A stretch of DNA of 64,000 bases from Granulosicoccus sp964390335. GTDB lineage: Bacteria > Pseudomonadota > Gammaproteobacteria > Granulosicoccales > Granulosicoccaceae. Location of the stretch: NCBI GenBank assembly GCA_964390335.1, contig CAYMHU010000001.1:1-64000 (forward strand), given 5' to 3'. Positions 37,313 to 46,082 of the stretch are shown here, piece after piece; within the stretch, counting starts at the first letter, position 1; each line of letters opens with the position of its first letter. The notes under the pieces were generated by a model, which saw only the letters and a program-made list of their open reading frames with translations, was not told where the DNA came from and ran no database searches. A program made the translations under genes and the position numbers.

Positions 37313-38350
37313 CTAGTTAAGCGCATCCGGGTTAGCTGCCTTCTTACGGGCTTCTGCCAGATCAACCACACCACGATTCACCAACTCTTTCAGGTTTTGA
37401 TCAAGTGTTTGCATACCCTGCGATTGACCGGTTTGAATGGCTGAATACATTTGAGCAACCTTATCTTCACGAATCAGGTTACGAATAGCTGGCGTACCAA
37501 TCATGATTTCATGGGCAGCAACACGACCACCGCCTGTTTTCTTCAGAAGTGTTTGCGAGATAACCGCTTTCAATGATTCTGACAACATCGAACGTACCAT
37601 TGGCTTCTCACCTGCTGGAAACACATCAACAATACGGTCAACAGTTTTAGCAGCAGAGCTCGTGTGCAATGTGCCGAATACCAAGTGACCGGTTTCAGCA
37701 GCAGTGAGTGCTAATGAAATGGTTTCCTGATCTCGCATCTCACCAACCAGAATGACGTCTGGGTCCTCACGCAGTGCTGATCGCAGCGCCGCTCCAAAAC
37801 CGTACGTATCGCGATTTACTTCGCGTTGGTTGATCAGGCATTTCTTACTTTCGTGAACAAATTCGATTGGGTCTTCGATGGTTAAGATGTGGCCCAACTC
37901 AGTCTCATTCTTGTAGTCCATCATTGCAGCAAGGGTTGTCGACTTACCTGAACCAGTGGGACCTGTAACCAGCACGATACCGCGAGGCATTTCAGAAATT
38001 TCCTGAAAGATGCGCGGTGCGCCAAGTTGCTCAAGCGTTAAAATCTCAGTTGGGATTGTACGAAATACCGCACCGCAACCACGGTTTTGATTAAACGCGT
38101 TAACACGAAAGCGTGCTGTTTCGGGAATTTCGAACGAGAAATCGGTTTCCAGATGCTCTTCAAAATCCTTACGTTGCTTATCGTTCATGATGTCATACAC
38201 CATGGCTTGAACGGCTGCGTGGTCCAACGCTGGGATGTTAACTCGGCGCATATCACCATCAACGCGTATCATTGGGGGTAATCCGGCTGACAGATGCATA
38301 TCCGAAGCACCGTTTTTAACGCCAAAAGTTAGAAGCTGAGCAATATCCAT
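37313..38350 (-). CDS. pilT: PilT: type IV pilus retraction ATPase
   Basis: The 345-aa motor ATPase depolymerises pili to drive twitching. It shows VTGPTGSGKSTTLAAMMDY (Walker A), ILTIEDPIEFVHESKKC, EDPDVILVGEMRDQETI (Walker B), HLVFGTLHTSSAAKT (His box) and the conserved C-terminal AIRNLIREDKVAQMYSAIQT. It diverges from yggS across 134 bp, the classic pilTU/yggS-proC arrangement of gammaproteobacteria. It should work with the Pil-Chp genes found at 12-20 kb. Confidence 0.97.
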   Translation of the reverse strand: MDIAQLLTFGVKNGASDMHLSAGLPPMIRVDGDMRRVNIPALDHAAVQAMVYDIMNDKQRKDFEEHLETDFSFEIPETARFRVNAFNQNRGCGAVFRTIPTEILTLEQLGAPRIFQEISEMPRGIVLVTGPTGSGKSTTLAAMMDYKNETELGHILTIEDPIEFVHESKKCLINQREVNRDTYGFGAALRSALREDPDVILVGEMRDQETISLALTAAETGHLVFGTLHTSSAAKTVDRIVDVFPAGEKPMVRSMLSESLKAVISQTLLKKTGGGRVAAHEIMIGTPAIRNLIREDKVAQMYSAIQTGQSQGMQTLDQNLKELVNRGVVDLAEARKKAANPDALN

Positions 38351-38484
38351 TGTGTAAACCCTTTAATATGTGCATCAATAAGACTGTAATTGAGAACTAT
38401 GTCGGCAATATTTTGAGATTGCTGAGCACGAGGCGTCACCGACCTTGAACCATCCGACAAATAGCACCACAAAGGGCTGATTTT

Positions 38485-39189
38485 GTGACCAATACCTCAC
38501 AAAGCGTGACTGACGCATTGCAACGTGTACAGAGTTCCATACAGGAGCTTGCTCACAAGCACGGTCGCGATCCCGGTGCCATTACCCTGTTAGCGGTGAG
38601 CAAAACGAAAACCATAGCGCAGGTACAGGAGGCCATCGATGCCGGCCAACAGGCTTTTGGGGAAAACTACCCAGATGAAGCGTTCGACAAAATTTCCACG
38701 CTGAACAATGCCGACTTACAATGGCATTTTATTGGTGGACTGCAGTCGCGGAAGGCGGCTGGTATCGCACAGCACTTCTCATGGGTCCACAGCGTTGATC
38801 GGCTGAAAGTGATTAACAAACTTGCTACTGCTCGGCCCGATAAACTGCCGCCATTGCAAGTTTGTTTGCAGGTTAATATTGATAATGAATCAAGCAAATC
38901 AGGTGCGCAGCCGGAAGAACTCCTAACGCTTGCCAATGCCTGTGCTGAGCACCCGCAGTTAAGCTTACGCGGACTCATGGCGATACCCGCACCACAAACA
39001 GAATATGCACAACAACGTGCCTCGTTCCATAAAGTGCGGACGCTATTGCACGAACTGCAGCAAACCCACCCGCAATTGGATACTTTATCGATGGGAATGA
39101 GTGGTGATCTCGACGCTGCGATAGCAGAAGGCGCTACAATAGTCAGAGTCGGCACCGCAATCTTTGGGGCTCGTGCGCCAAAAAACTAA
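38485..39189 (+). CDS. yggS: YggS-family PLP homeostasis protein (PLPBP)
   Basis: The 234-aa pyridoxal-phosphate-binding barrel protein has TLLAVSKTKTIAQVQEAI (with the PLP lysine), FGENYPDEAFDK, LQWHFIGGLQSRKA and the C-terminal LSMGMSGDLDAAIAEGATIV motif. It keeps free PLP and amino-acid pools in balance rather than catalysing a known reaction. The start is GTG at 38485, preceded by AAAGGG. Confidence 0.95.
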   Translation: MTNTSQSVTDALQRVQSSIQELAHKHGRDPGAITLLAVSKTKTIAQVQEAIDAGQQAFGENYPDEAFDKISTLNNADLQWHFIGGLQSRKAAGIAQHFSWVHSVDRLKVINKLATARPDKLPPLQVCLQVNIDNESSKSGAQPEELLTLANACAEHPQLSLRGLMAIPAPQTEYAQQRASFHKVRTLLHELQQTHPQLDTLSMGMSGDLDAAIAEGATIVRVGTAIFGARAPKN

Positions 39190-39211
39190 ATCAATTTACC
39201 GGGAACACATT

Positions 39212-40327
39212 ATGAGTACTGGCAACTCCATGATCGATGCGTACAAGGCGGGTCAAAGCTTATGGCTGGATTATATCCAGCGCAGCTTACTCGATGGTGA
39301 CTTACAAGCACTGATTGCTAACGATCAGGTTATGGGTCTCACATCCAATCCGGCCATTTTCGAGCAGGCAATCGCCAAAACATCCGAATACGATGACACC
39401 ATTGCCAAAATTATTAGCAATGACTCATCAGTCGATAATCTGGAAGTCTTTAACCAGCTTGCCATCCAGGATATTCAGGGCGCCGCCGATGCGTTTACTG
39501 AAACCTATAAAAAGACCGATGCCGTTGATGGTTATGTGAGTCTGGAAGTCACACCGGACCTTGCACACGATACCGAAGGGACGGTTGCCATGGGCCTTGA
39601 TCTCAATCAGCGTGTAAATCGCCCAAACTTAATGATCAAAGTACCGGGCACAAAAGCCGGTGTGCAAGCGTTTGAAGATTTGACGGCAGCTGGCGTCAAC
39701 GTGAATGTCACCTTGTTGTTCAGCGTTCAACGGTATCTGGAAATTGCGAAGGCCTACATTCGCGGATTGGAGCGGCGTGCAGCAGCAGGCGGCGAGATCG
39801 CTAACATCGCATCCGTTGCAAGCTTTTTCGTCAGCCGCGTGGATTCTGAAGTCGATAAGGCGCTGGACGCAAACGGATCAGACGCCGCGATGGCATTAAA
39901 AGGCAAAATTGCCATTGCAAACGCCAAAGTGGCTTACGGGCATTTTGTGAATCTTTTTGGCAGCGCACAATTTGCCAAACTGCGCGAACAAGGCGCACGA
40001 CCGCAGCGCCTGTTATGGGCCAGCACCGGTACGAAAAACCCAGATTACTCCGACGTATTATATGTGGAAGAATTAATCGGTCCGGAAACCGTGAATACAC
40101 TGCCTCCCAAAACCATGGATGCATTTCGTGATCACGGTACAGCCGAAGCACGTTTAACTAATGGCTTGCCCGATGCACACAAACAGATAACCGCATTGGC
40201 CGACCTGGGTATCAACCTGAACGAAATTACCGATTCGCTGGAAGCAGCCGGTATCGAGTCTTTTGCTGAAGCGTTTGATCGTTTACTGGTTTCGATTGCC
40301 GACAAACGTAACAGTTTGTCGAGCTAA
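39212..40327 (+). CDS. tal: Transaldolase
   Basis: The 371-aa product is a long-type transaldolase of the non-oxidative pentose phosphate pathway. Recognisable parts are GLTSNPAIFEQAIAK near the N-terminus, YVSLEVTPDLAHDT, the Schiff-base lysine in NLMIKVPGTKAG, GVNVNVTLLFSVQRY and LLWASTGTKNP. ATG 39212 follows CGGGAA, while the open frame extends upstream into yggS. Its position between yggS and proC is unusual; those two are normally adjacent. Confidence 0.95.
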   Translation: MSTGNSMIDAYKAGQSLWLDYIQRSLLDGDLQALIANDQVMGLTSNPAIFEQAIAKTSEYDDTIAKIISNDSSVDNLEVFNQLAIQDIQGAADAFTETYKKTDAVDGYVSLEVTPDLAHDTEGTVAMGLDLNQRVNRPNLMIKVPGTKAGVQAFEDLTAAGVNVNVTLLFSVQRYLEIAKAYIRGLERRAAAGGEIANIASVASFFVSRVDSEVDKALDANGSDAAMALKGKIAIANAKVAYGHFVNLFGSAQFAKLREQGARPQRLLWASTGTKNPDYSDVLYVEELIGPETVNTLPPKTMDAFRDHGTAEARLTNGLPDAHKQITALADLGINLNEITDSLEAAGIESFAEAFDRLLVSIADKRNSLSS

Positions 40328-40332
40328 CCTCG

Positions 40333-41145
40333 ATGAGCAATCCAAGCTGGACGTTTATCGGTGCCGGCAATATGGCCGGCTCTTTAATTGGTGGACTCAT
40401 TGCGAGTGGGGCCGACGCTAAGCATATAGCGGTTGTCGATATCAACGCCGAGGCATGCCAAATTTTACAAGACAAATTTGGTACCTCGGTTATTCAATCT
40501 ATCAAACACATTTCACCGGGTTCGGCCGTTGTCATTGCAGTCAAACCGCATATCGTTAAAGCCGTGTGTGACGACTTAAAAACCGTTTCACCGTCGCTGG
40601 TGGTGTCGGTTGCCGCTGGTGTGCGCGCTGATTCAATGGCTAACTGGTTACCTGAAAACACCCCGATTGTGCGTTGTATGCCAAACACACCTGCCCTGCT
40701 GGGCTTGGGGGCCACGGCCCTGTTTGCGAATGCTAACTGCAACCAAGAACAGCGCGACAAGGCAAACGATTTACTGGTTACTGCCGGTAAGACTGTCTGG
40801 GTTACAGAAGAAGCCAAACTGGATGCCGTGACGGCATTGTCTGGCAGTGGGCCGGCCTACTTTTTCTACCTGATAGAACATATGGCCGACGCCGGCAAAG
40901 CACTCGGGCTTGATCACGACACTGCCACAGACCTTGCAATCGAAACCGCCTATGGTGCGGCCAGCATGGCGCGCGCACGCGAATTGCCACCACAGACGTT
41001 GCGCGAAAACGTCACATCCAAAGGCGGCACCACGGCTGCTGCATTAAATTCGTTTAAGCAGGCGTCATTGGATAGAACGATTATGGCGGCAATGCAGGCG
41101 GCGCACGACCGAGCAAAAGAAATGGGTGACGATTTTGGTTCCTAA
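40333..41145 (+). CDS. proC: Pyrroline-5-carboxylate reductase
   Basis: ProC (270 aa) makes the last step of proline synthesis with NAD(P)H. The N-terminal FIGAGNMAGSLIGGLIASG is the dinucleotide fold, AVKPHIVK and RCMPNTPALLGLG follow, and the C-terminal signature LRENVTSKGGTTAAALNSF is intact with the preceding GSGPAYFFYLIEHMADAG helix. The start is 5 bp after the tal stop, so it is probably in the same transcript as yggS and tal. Confidence 0.97.
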   Translation: MSNPSWTFIGAGNMAGSLIGGLIASGADAKHIAVVDINAEACQILQDKFGTSVIQSIKHISPGSAVVIAVKPHIVKAVCDDLKTVSPSLVVSVAAGVRADSMANWLPENTPIVRCMPNTPALLGLGATALFANANCNQEQRDKANDLLVTAGKTVWVTEEAKLDAVTALSGSGPAYFFYLIEHMADAGKALGLDHDTATDLAIETAYGAASMARARELPPQTLRENVTSKGGTTAAALNSFKQASLDRTIMAAMQAAHDRAKEMGDDFGS

Positions 41146-41224
41146 AATCGACGGAACAACGCTACAATCTGTGCATCACTGAACTTTCGGTACTCACTTC
41201 AAGTATTAACTTTAGGTACTAAAT

Positions 41225-41824
41225 ATGGGTAATGCGGCACTAGAAGCCTTCAGTTTTCTCATTGGCATGGTTTTCAACTTATACGCCATGCTACTCGCCC
41301 TGCGTTTCGTGATGCAAATGCTGCGCGTCGAATACTACAATCCGTTGGCTCAATTTGTTGTCAAAATAACGGACCCAGTACTAAAACCTGCACGCCGTTT
41401 TATCCCGAGCATCCGTTCTTACGATACATCCAGTCTGTTACTGGCGTTTGTAGTGTTATTCGTAAAGCTGGTTCTGCTTAAAGCAATGCAAACAGATGTG
41501 CTGCTGGCCGCCGGCAGAGGATTTTCTGCAGCACGCCTGGACTATGGTTCGTTATTTTTTATCGCCATCGTTGATCTTGTACATTTACTGTTCAATATCT
41601 TTATCTTTTCGATGATCGCGCAGGCCATTCTGAGTTGGTTCCCCAATCCGTCAACCGACGCCATAAGAAGTTTGCTGATGGGAATAACTGATCCCATATT
41701 ACGCCCTATTCGACGTTACGTACCCTTAGTCGGTGGACTCGATTTATCCGTATTGGTGGGTATCATCGGGATGTTCTTTCTACAAATTTTCGTTACCGGT
41801 TCGCTTTTATCTCCGTTCGTATAA
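41225..41824 (+). CDS. yggT: YggT family membrane protein
   Basis: The 199-aa integral membrane protein is a tandem duplication of the YGGT unit: two hydrophobic helices plus the motif DPVLKPARRFIPSIRSYDTS (first copy) and DPILRPIRRYVPLVGGLDLS (second copy). Its role is unknown, with reports connecting it to osmotic tolerance and, in other groups, to division or photosystem assembly. It completes the yggS-proC-yggT cluster. Confidence 0.93.
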   Translation: MGNAALEAFSFLIGMVFNLYAMLLALRFVMQMLRVEYYNPLAQFVVKITDPVLKPARRFIPSIRSYDTSSLLLAFVVLFVKLVLLKAMQTDVLLAAGRGFSAARLDYGSLFFIAIVDLVHLLFNIFIFSMIAQAILSWFPNPSTDAIRSLLMGITDPILRPIRRYVPLVGGLDLSVLVGIIGMFFLQIFVTGSLLSPFV

Positions 41825-42100
41825 CCATTCGAATTCAATTTTATTTGTACAGTTTTTCATCAAAAACAGCTTAAATTAAGGTGTTTTTGAATGTCCTTGC
41901 TCTGATTTGCCTTAAATACAGTGTTTTTTTAAAAATATCCTCTATAAAGTTGGTACGCACGCGACAATCTGTGTTAACTTTCGCGCGCTTAATCCGGTTT
42001 ATGAGTTTGTTTAAACACTACAAATACAGTAACCAAAAGCTCGTACAGTTATTTACTGTGCCTTATCTGTTAACAGTCAGTTCATCGCGAGGAATACACT

Positions 42101-42463
42101 ATGGCGGCGAAAAAAAAAGCCACCAAGAAGAAAGCTAGTAAGAAAGCTGCAGCTGCAGTAAAGAAGCCACCGACTAAGTCAGAAATCTTGTCTTCTATTG
42201 CTGAAACCACAGAATTGAGCCGCAAAGAAGTTGCTTCCGTTTTCGAAGCGCTTGAAGGTCTCATTCAAGACAACCTGAAGCCACGCGGCCCGGGTATGTT
42301 CAGCGTTCCAGGACTCATGAAAATCAAAGTGAACAAGAAGCCTGCGACTAAAGCGCGCAAAGGCATCAACCCATTCACTAAAGAAGAAGTGATGTTCAAA
42401 GCTAAGCCTGCTCGTAAAGTGGTAAAAATTCTGCCGCTGAAAGGCCTGAAAGATATGGTTTGA
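42101..42463 (+). CDS. HU-like DNA-binding protein with lysine-rich histone-type N-terminal tail
   Basis: The 120-aa protein joins a Lys/Ala-rich tail (residues 1-24, repeats of the KKATKK and KKASKK kind) to a divergent HU/IHF domain (about 25-120) with TKSEILSSIAETTELSRKEV and RGPGMFSVPGLMKIKVNKKP, then the beta-arm KARKGINPFTKEEVMFKAKP. Such eukaryotic H1-like tails on HU proteins are known in a few bacterial groups. It probably shapes the nucleoid. A GAGG ribosome-binding site precedes ATG 42101, and the gene stands alone. Confidence 0.88.
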   Translation: MAAKKKATKKKASKKAAAAVKKPPTKSEILSSIAETTELSRKEVASVFEALEGLIQDNLKPRGPGMFSVPGLMKIKVNKKPATKARKGINPFTKEEVMFKAKPARKVVKILPLKGLKDMV

Positions 42464-42489
42464 TTCAAAACGAACATCGTTTTGATTCG

Positions 42490-42513
42490 GGGCCGGTAGT
42501 TCGCTGCCGGCCC
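42490..42513 (+). terminator. GC-rich hairpin after the HU-like gene
   Basis: GGGCCGG (42490-42496) pairs with CCGGCCC (42507-42513), and the inner TAG/CTG pair closes a TTCG tetraloop. It lies 27 bp after the stop codon. The U-tract is weak and distant, so it could act as a 3' stabiliser or a terminator. Confidence 0.55.
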
Positions 42514-42927
42514 ACTAGCGCGCAACGCAAGTCAATTTTTTGGCTATCTACAACTCGATGAATAGAGCCTAATCAAGCAATCTACAATACATGTCTAAAC
42601 TGCAATATTTTTGCGCAAGTGCATAGAGAGCCAATACACTGACTCTTCACGGTTAACATATAATTTTGCATTTAACTAAGCAAGCAGTAACCCGCTAAAA
42701 ACCCCCAATGCACTAACGTTTCACAGTAATGCATTTATAAAAACGGAAGCCAGTTCATCGTTTCACAACACTCAGACGATTCGATTGAATTAAACCGCGC
42801 AAAAGGCGTCAATATAGAACCGTTGACTCTCAGCCCACAATTTCAGACACTGCTCGCCCCGCGCTGTGCAATTGAAGAAGTTTGTGATTGTTCAACTGCA
42901 TAGAGAAAAAATTTAAAGGGATTAGTT
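42514..42927. other. Intergenic region before gspC
   Basis: About 410 bp, AT-rich in the first part, with no supported gene or RNA. It should hold the promoter of the gspCDEF operon. GTTTCAC-type short repeats around 42718 and 42763 (CGTTTCACA) occur twice but are too short to interpret. Confidence 0.4.
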
Positions 42928-43851
42928 ATGAGCGCTACAACGGCGTCCATGTCGTACAACAATAAGCCATCAAAACTGCCACGCTGGGTTAATACCTTAT
43001 TGGTTATAGCACTTGGGTGGGCGTTGGCAACATTGACCATCAAATTGATTCCAACGGCAACGTCTGCCTCGGTTGGCCCGATTGAGCCAACCAATGTGAC
43101 GTCTGTGAGCAATGCGCCGAGTCCAGCGCAACTGGCTCAATTAATTGCCAGCACGCATTTATTTGGCGATGCAACGCGAGCACCGGTTAAAGAAGTTGTT
43201 GCCCCGAAAGTGGAAGCAAAAGAAACCAAACTGAATCTGCAATTATCGGGTGTGTTCGATTACACCCCGAAAGAGCGCGCCATCGCGATTATCAGTGCTG
43301 GGTCTGGTGAACAGGCGGCATACGGTATCGGTGATAAGGTTTCGGGCGAAACCACACTGAAAGAAGTCCACAAAGACTACGTCATTCTTAGCAACCGCGG
43401 CAAAGACGAAAAATTATCGCTACCCGATAACGTACAACCGATTGCCATGCGTCCGGTGGTGCAAAATACGCAAGCCACCAGACCGACGAACAGTACAGGC
43501 ACAAGAGCAGCTAATAACAGTGGCCCAATTGAGTTGCCCAGCACACCGGGCGCACTGCGCGATACTTTGGCGCGCAACCCGTCCATGCTTGCTCGCATTG
43601 TGTCAGCCGAACCCTATCAGGAAAACGGCAAGCTACTGGGTTACCGCATCACTCCAAAACAAAACCCGGAAATTCTTGAAGCGCAAGGCATAGTTGCCGG
43701 CGATGTCATAACACGTGTAAATAACATTCAGCTTAACAGTCAGAAGCAAGGCATCCGTGCGTTGCGTAATGCTGTTAAAGCAGAAGCATTGGAGGTCACG
43801 GTATTACGCGATGGAGCTGAAATTCCTATTTCTATTTCGCTCGCGCAATAA
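42928..43851 (+). CDS. gspC: GspC: type II secretion inner-membrane protein
   Basis: The 307-aa protein has one transmembrane helix (about 25-45), an HR domain (about 65-165, LIASTHLFGDATRAP then LNLQLSGVFDYTPKERAIAI), a Thr/Asn-rich linker and a C-terminal PDZ-like domain (about 210-305, GIVAGDVITRVNNIQLNSQK). It links the inner-membrane platform to the secretin GspD, encoded just downstream. The start ATG 42928 is preceded by AAAGGGA. Confidence 0.92.
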   Translation: MSATTASMSYNNKPSKLPRWVNTLLVIALGWALATLTIKLIPTATSASVGPIEPTNVTSVSNAPSPAQLAQLIASTHLFGDATRAPVKEVVAPKVEAKETKLNLQLSGVFDYTPKERAIAIISAGSGEQAAYGIGDKVSGETTLKEVHKDYVILSNRGKDEKLSLPDNVQPIAMRPVVQNTQATRPTNSTGTRAANNSGPIELPSTPGALRDTLARNPSMLARIVSAEPYQENGKLLGYRITPKQNPEILEAQGIVAGDVITRVNNIQLNSQKQGIRALRNAVKAEALEVTVLRDGAEIPISISLAQ

Positions 43852-43907
43852 CGCAACCTTAATGGTCGACGTTTTACACTTTACTAACGCGAAAGTTGCT
43901 TAATTTG

Positions 43908-46082
43908 ATGATGAATATCAAACTTATAATTAAACCGTTACTGGTGCCGCTGTGCGCAGCGCTGCTATACAGTGGCGCGCTAAAAGCACAAGAGGACTCG
44001 TTTACGCTGAACCTGAAGAATGCAGACATTCATTCTTTGATTCAAACCGTCTCTCGCCAATCAGGAAAAAACTTTGTGGTTGACCCGCGCGTCAAAGCTC
44101 GGGTAACGGTTATTTCTGCGAACCCACTCAGCGCTGAAGAATTGTACGAAACCTTTTTATCGGTGTTGCAGGTACATGGCTACGCGGCAGTGCCAGGCGA
44201 CGACCTGATAAAAATTGTGCCCGAAGTAAACGCCAAGCAAGGTCCGGTACCAAACTATGACGGGTCCTCATCAGATCAGCTCGTTACCCAGGTTATCAAG
44301 GTTCAGAACGTACCTGCAGCTCAGCTTGTACCGATACTGCGCCCGTTGGTGCCACAGCAGGGCCACTTAGCGGCCTATGCAGCCACCAATACCCTGATAG
44401 TGACTGATCGCGCCAACAACATTCAAAGGCTAATAACCATTATTAACGGTGTAGACCGGCCCGATAATGAAGAAGTAGAAATCATCCGCTTAAACTTCGC
44501 GTCAGCCAGTGAAGTCATCAGAATTTTAGGCGCCATCCAATCACGGGCTGGCCAAGTCGGTGGCGCGCCGGGTTCCGTGCGGTTTGCAGCTGATGAACGC
44601 ACAAACAGTATTTTACTCAGTGGTGATCAAAGCGCTCGCGTGCGTATGCGTAGTCTGGTTGCCAATTTAGATACCCCGGTAGAGTCAGGTGGTAATACGC
44701 GCGTTGTTTATCTGCGATTCGCTAACGCCGCAGATCTACTTCAAATCTTAACCGGGGTGTCTGCAGGCCAGGCCAAGATCGGTACCAGCACCAGTGCGGA
44801 GGATGGTGGTGCGGTTGCGGCAGCTGCTCCGGCTGCACCCACCGTTAATGCAAATGGCGCAGCAGTACCGCAAGCACCCACCGCTTCATTAGTGCGTCGA
44901 GCCAATCAGGAAAGTGATCGTCCGAATGTTGATATCCAAGCAGACGAAGATACCAATGCGCTTATCATCACTGCCCCACCCGATGAAATGCGCAGCATCC
45001 TTGCAGTCATCGAGCAGCTTGATATCCGACGCGCACAAGTGTTGGTGGAAGCGATCATTGCAGAATTATCTGAAAACAACAGCGCCCAGCTGGGGGTTAA
45101 CTTTGCAGTTAATGGTACGGCAAACAATCGCCCGGCTGCATACACAAACTTGGGTGGTGCCACACAAGCCCTGGCCGGAACCATCGCAGGTGCGGCTGCC
45201 GGAACAGCAACAGGTCTAAGCAGTGGTTTGTCATTAGCGCTTGGTCGCTTCGGTAATGGTGGCGTTGATTTCGGCTTTTTGTTATCAGCCATTGCGTCTG
45301 ATTCAGACAACAACATTCTGTCCACGCCAACGCTTGTCACGATGGATAATCAGGAAGCAGAAATTGTGGTTGGTCAAAACGTACCGTTTGTAACAGGTAC
45401 CCAGTTGTCATCGGCCAACAACAATCCGTTCCAGACAATCGAACGCCAGGACATTGGTATCAGCTTGAAAGTCAAACCACAGATCAATGAAGGCGACAAC
45501 ATCAAAATGGATATTGAACAGGAGGTCTCCGATGTCAGTAGCACGTCGGTAACCGGCGCTTCTGATATCACCACAAACAAACGCTCTATCAAAACCACTG
45601 TTTTGGTAGAAGACGGGCAAACGTTGGTGCTGGGTGGCTTGATTGATGATCAGATCAGCGACACGCACGACAAAGTCCCGTTTCTAGGTGATGTGCCGCT
45701 ACTGGGCAGCTTGTTTCGTTACAGAACCACAACAAAGAGTAAGCGCAATTTGATGGTATTCCTGCATCCCACCATTTTGCGAGACATCGACACGGCTGAC
45801 TACTACAGCCGCAGCAAGTACGATGATCTGCGTACAGCGCAATTGGGCCTGTTCGATCAGGACGATATGCTGTCTCGTACCCCCCCTGAATTGCCCGAAT
45901 TACACCTCTATTACGGCGGCCAGCGTGTCAATAATGTAAAGGACGCACTGAATACAATTGTGCCAACATCAGAATTGACCATAAATTCTCCGCCAATGAA
46001 CGCAAACTTACCTACAATCAATAGGTTGCCAGCGCAAGCTGGCGCGGACCGTGCAATTGGACCTTTCGACGCCAGTAATTGA
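43908..46082 (+). CDS. gspD: GspD: type II secretion outer-membrane secretin
   Basis: The 724-aa secretin has a signal peptide (to about residue 27), an N0 domain (FTLNLKNADIHSLIQTVSRQ), three N-domains with KVQNVPAAQLVPILRPLVPQ, an Ala/Pro-rich linker (about 290-325), and the secretin core ending VPFLGDVPLLGSLFRYRTTT. ATG 43908 is chosen over TTG 43896. The stop overlaps the gspE start (TGATG), implying coupling. Confidence 0.94.
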   Translation: MMNIKLIIKPLLVPLCAALLYSGALKAQEDSFTLNLKNADIHSLIQTVSRQSGKNFVVDPRVKARVTVISANPLSAEELYETFLSVLQVHGYAAVPGDDLIKIVPEVNAKQGPVPNYDGSSSDQLVTQVIKVQNVPAAQLVPILRPLVPQQGHLAAYAATNTLIVTDRANNIQRLITIINGVDRPDNEEVEIIRLNFASASEVIRILGAIQSRAGQVGGAPGSVRFAADERTNSILLSGDQSARVRMRSLVANLDTPVESGGNTRVVYLRFANAADLLQILTGVSAGQAKIGTSTSAEDGGAVAAAAPAAPTVNANGAAVPQAPTASLVRRANQESDRPNVDIQADEDTNALIITAPPDEMRSILAVIEQLDIRRAQVLVEAIIAELSENNSAQLGVNFAVNGTANNRPAAYTNLGGATQALAGTIAGAAAGTATGLSSGLSLALGRFGNGGVDFGFLLSAIASDSDNNILSTPTLVTMDNQEAEIVVGQNVPFVTGTQLSSANNNPFQTIERQDIGISLKVKPQINEGDNIKMDIEQEVSDVSSTSVTGASDITTNKRSIKTTVLVEDGQTLVLGGLIDDQISDTHDKVPFLGDVPLLGSLFRYRTTTKSKRNLMVFLHPTILRDIDTADYYSRSKYDDLRTAQLGLFDQDDMLSRTPPELPELHLYYGGQRVNNVKDALNTIVPTSELTINSPPMNANLPTINRLPAQAGADRAIGPFDASN

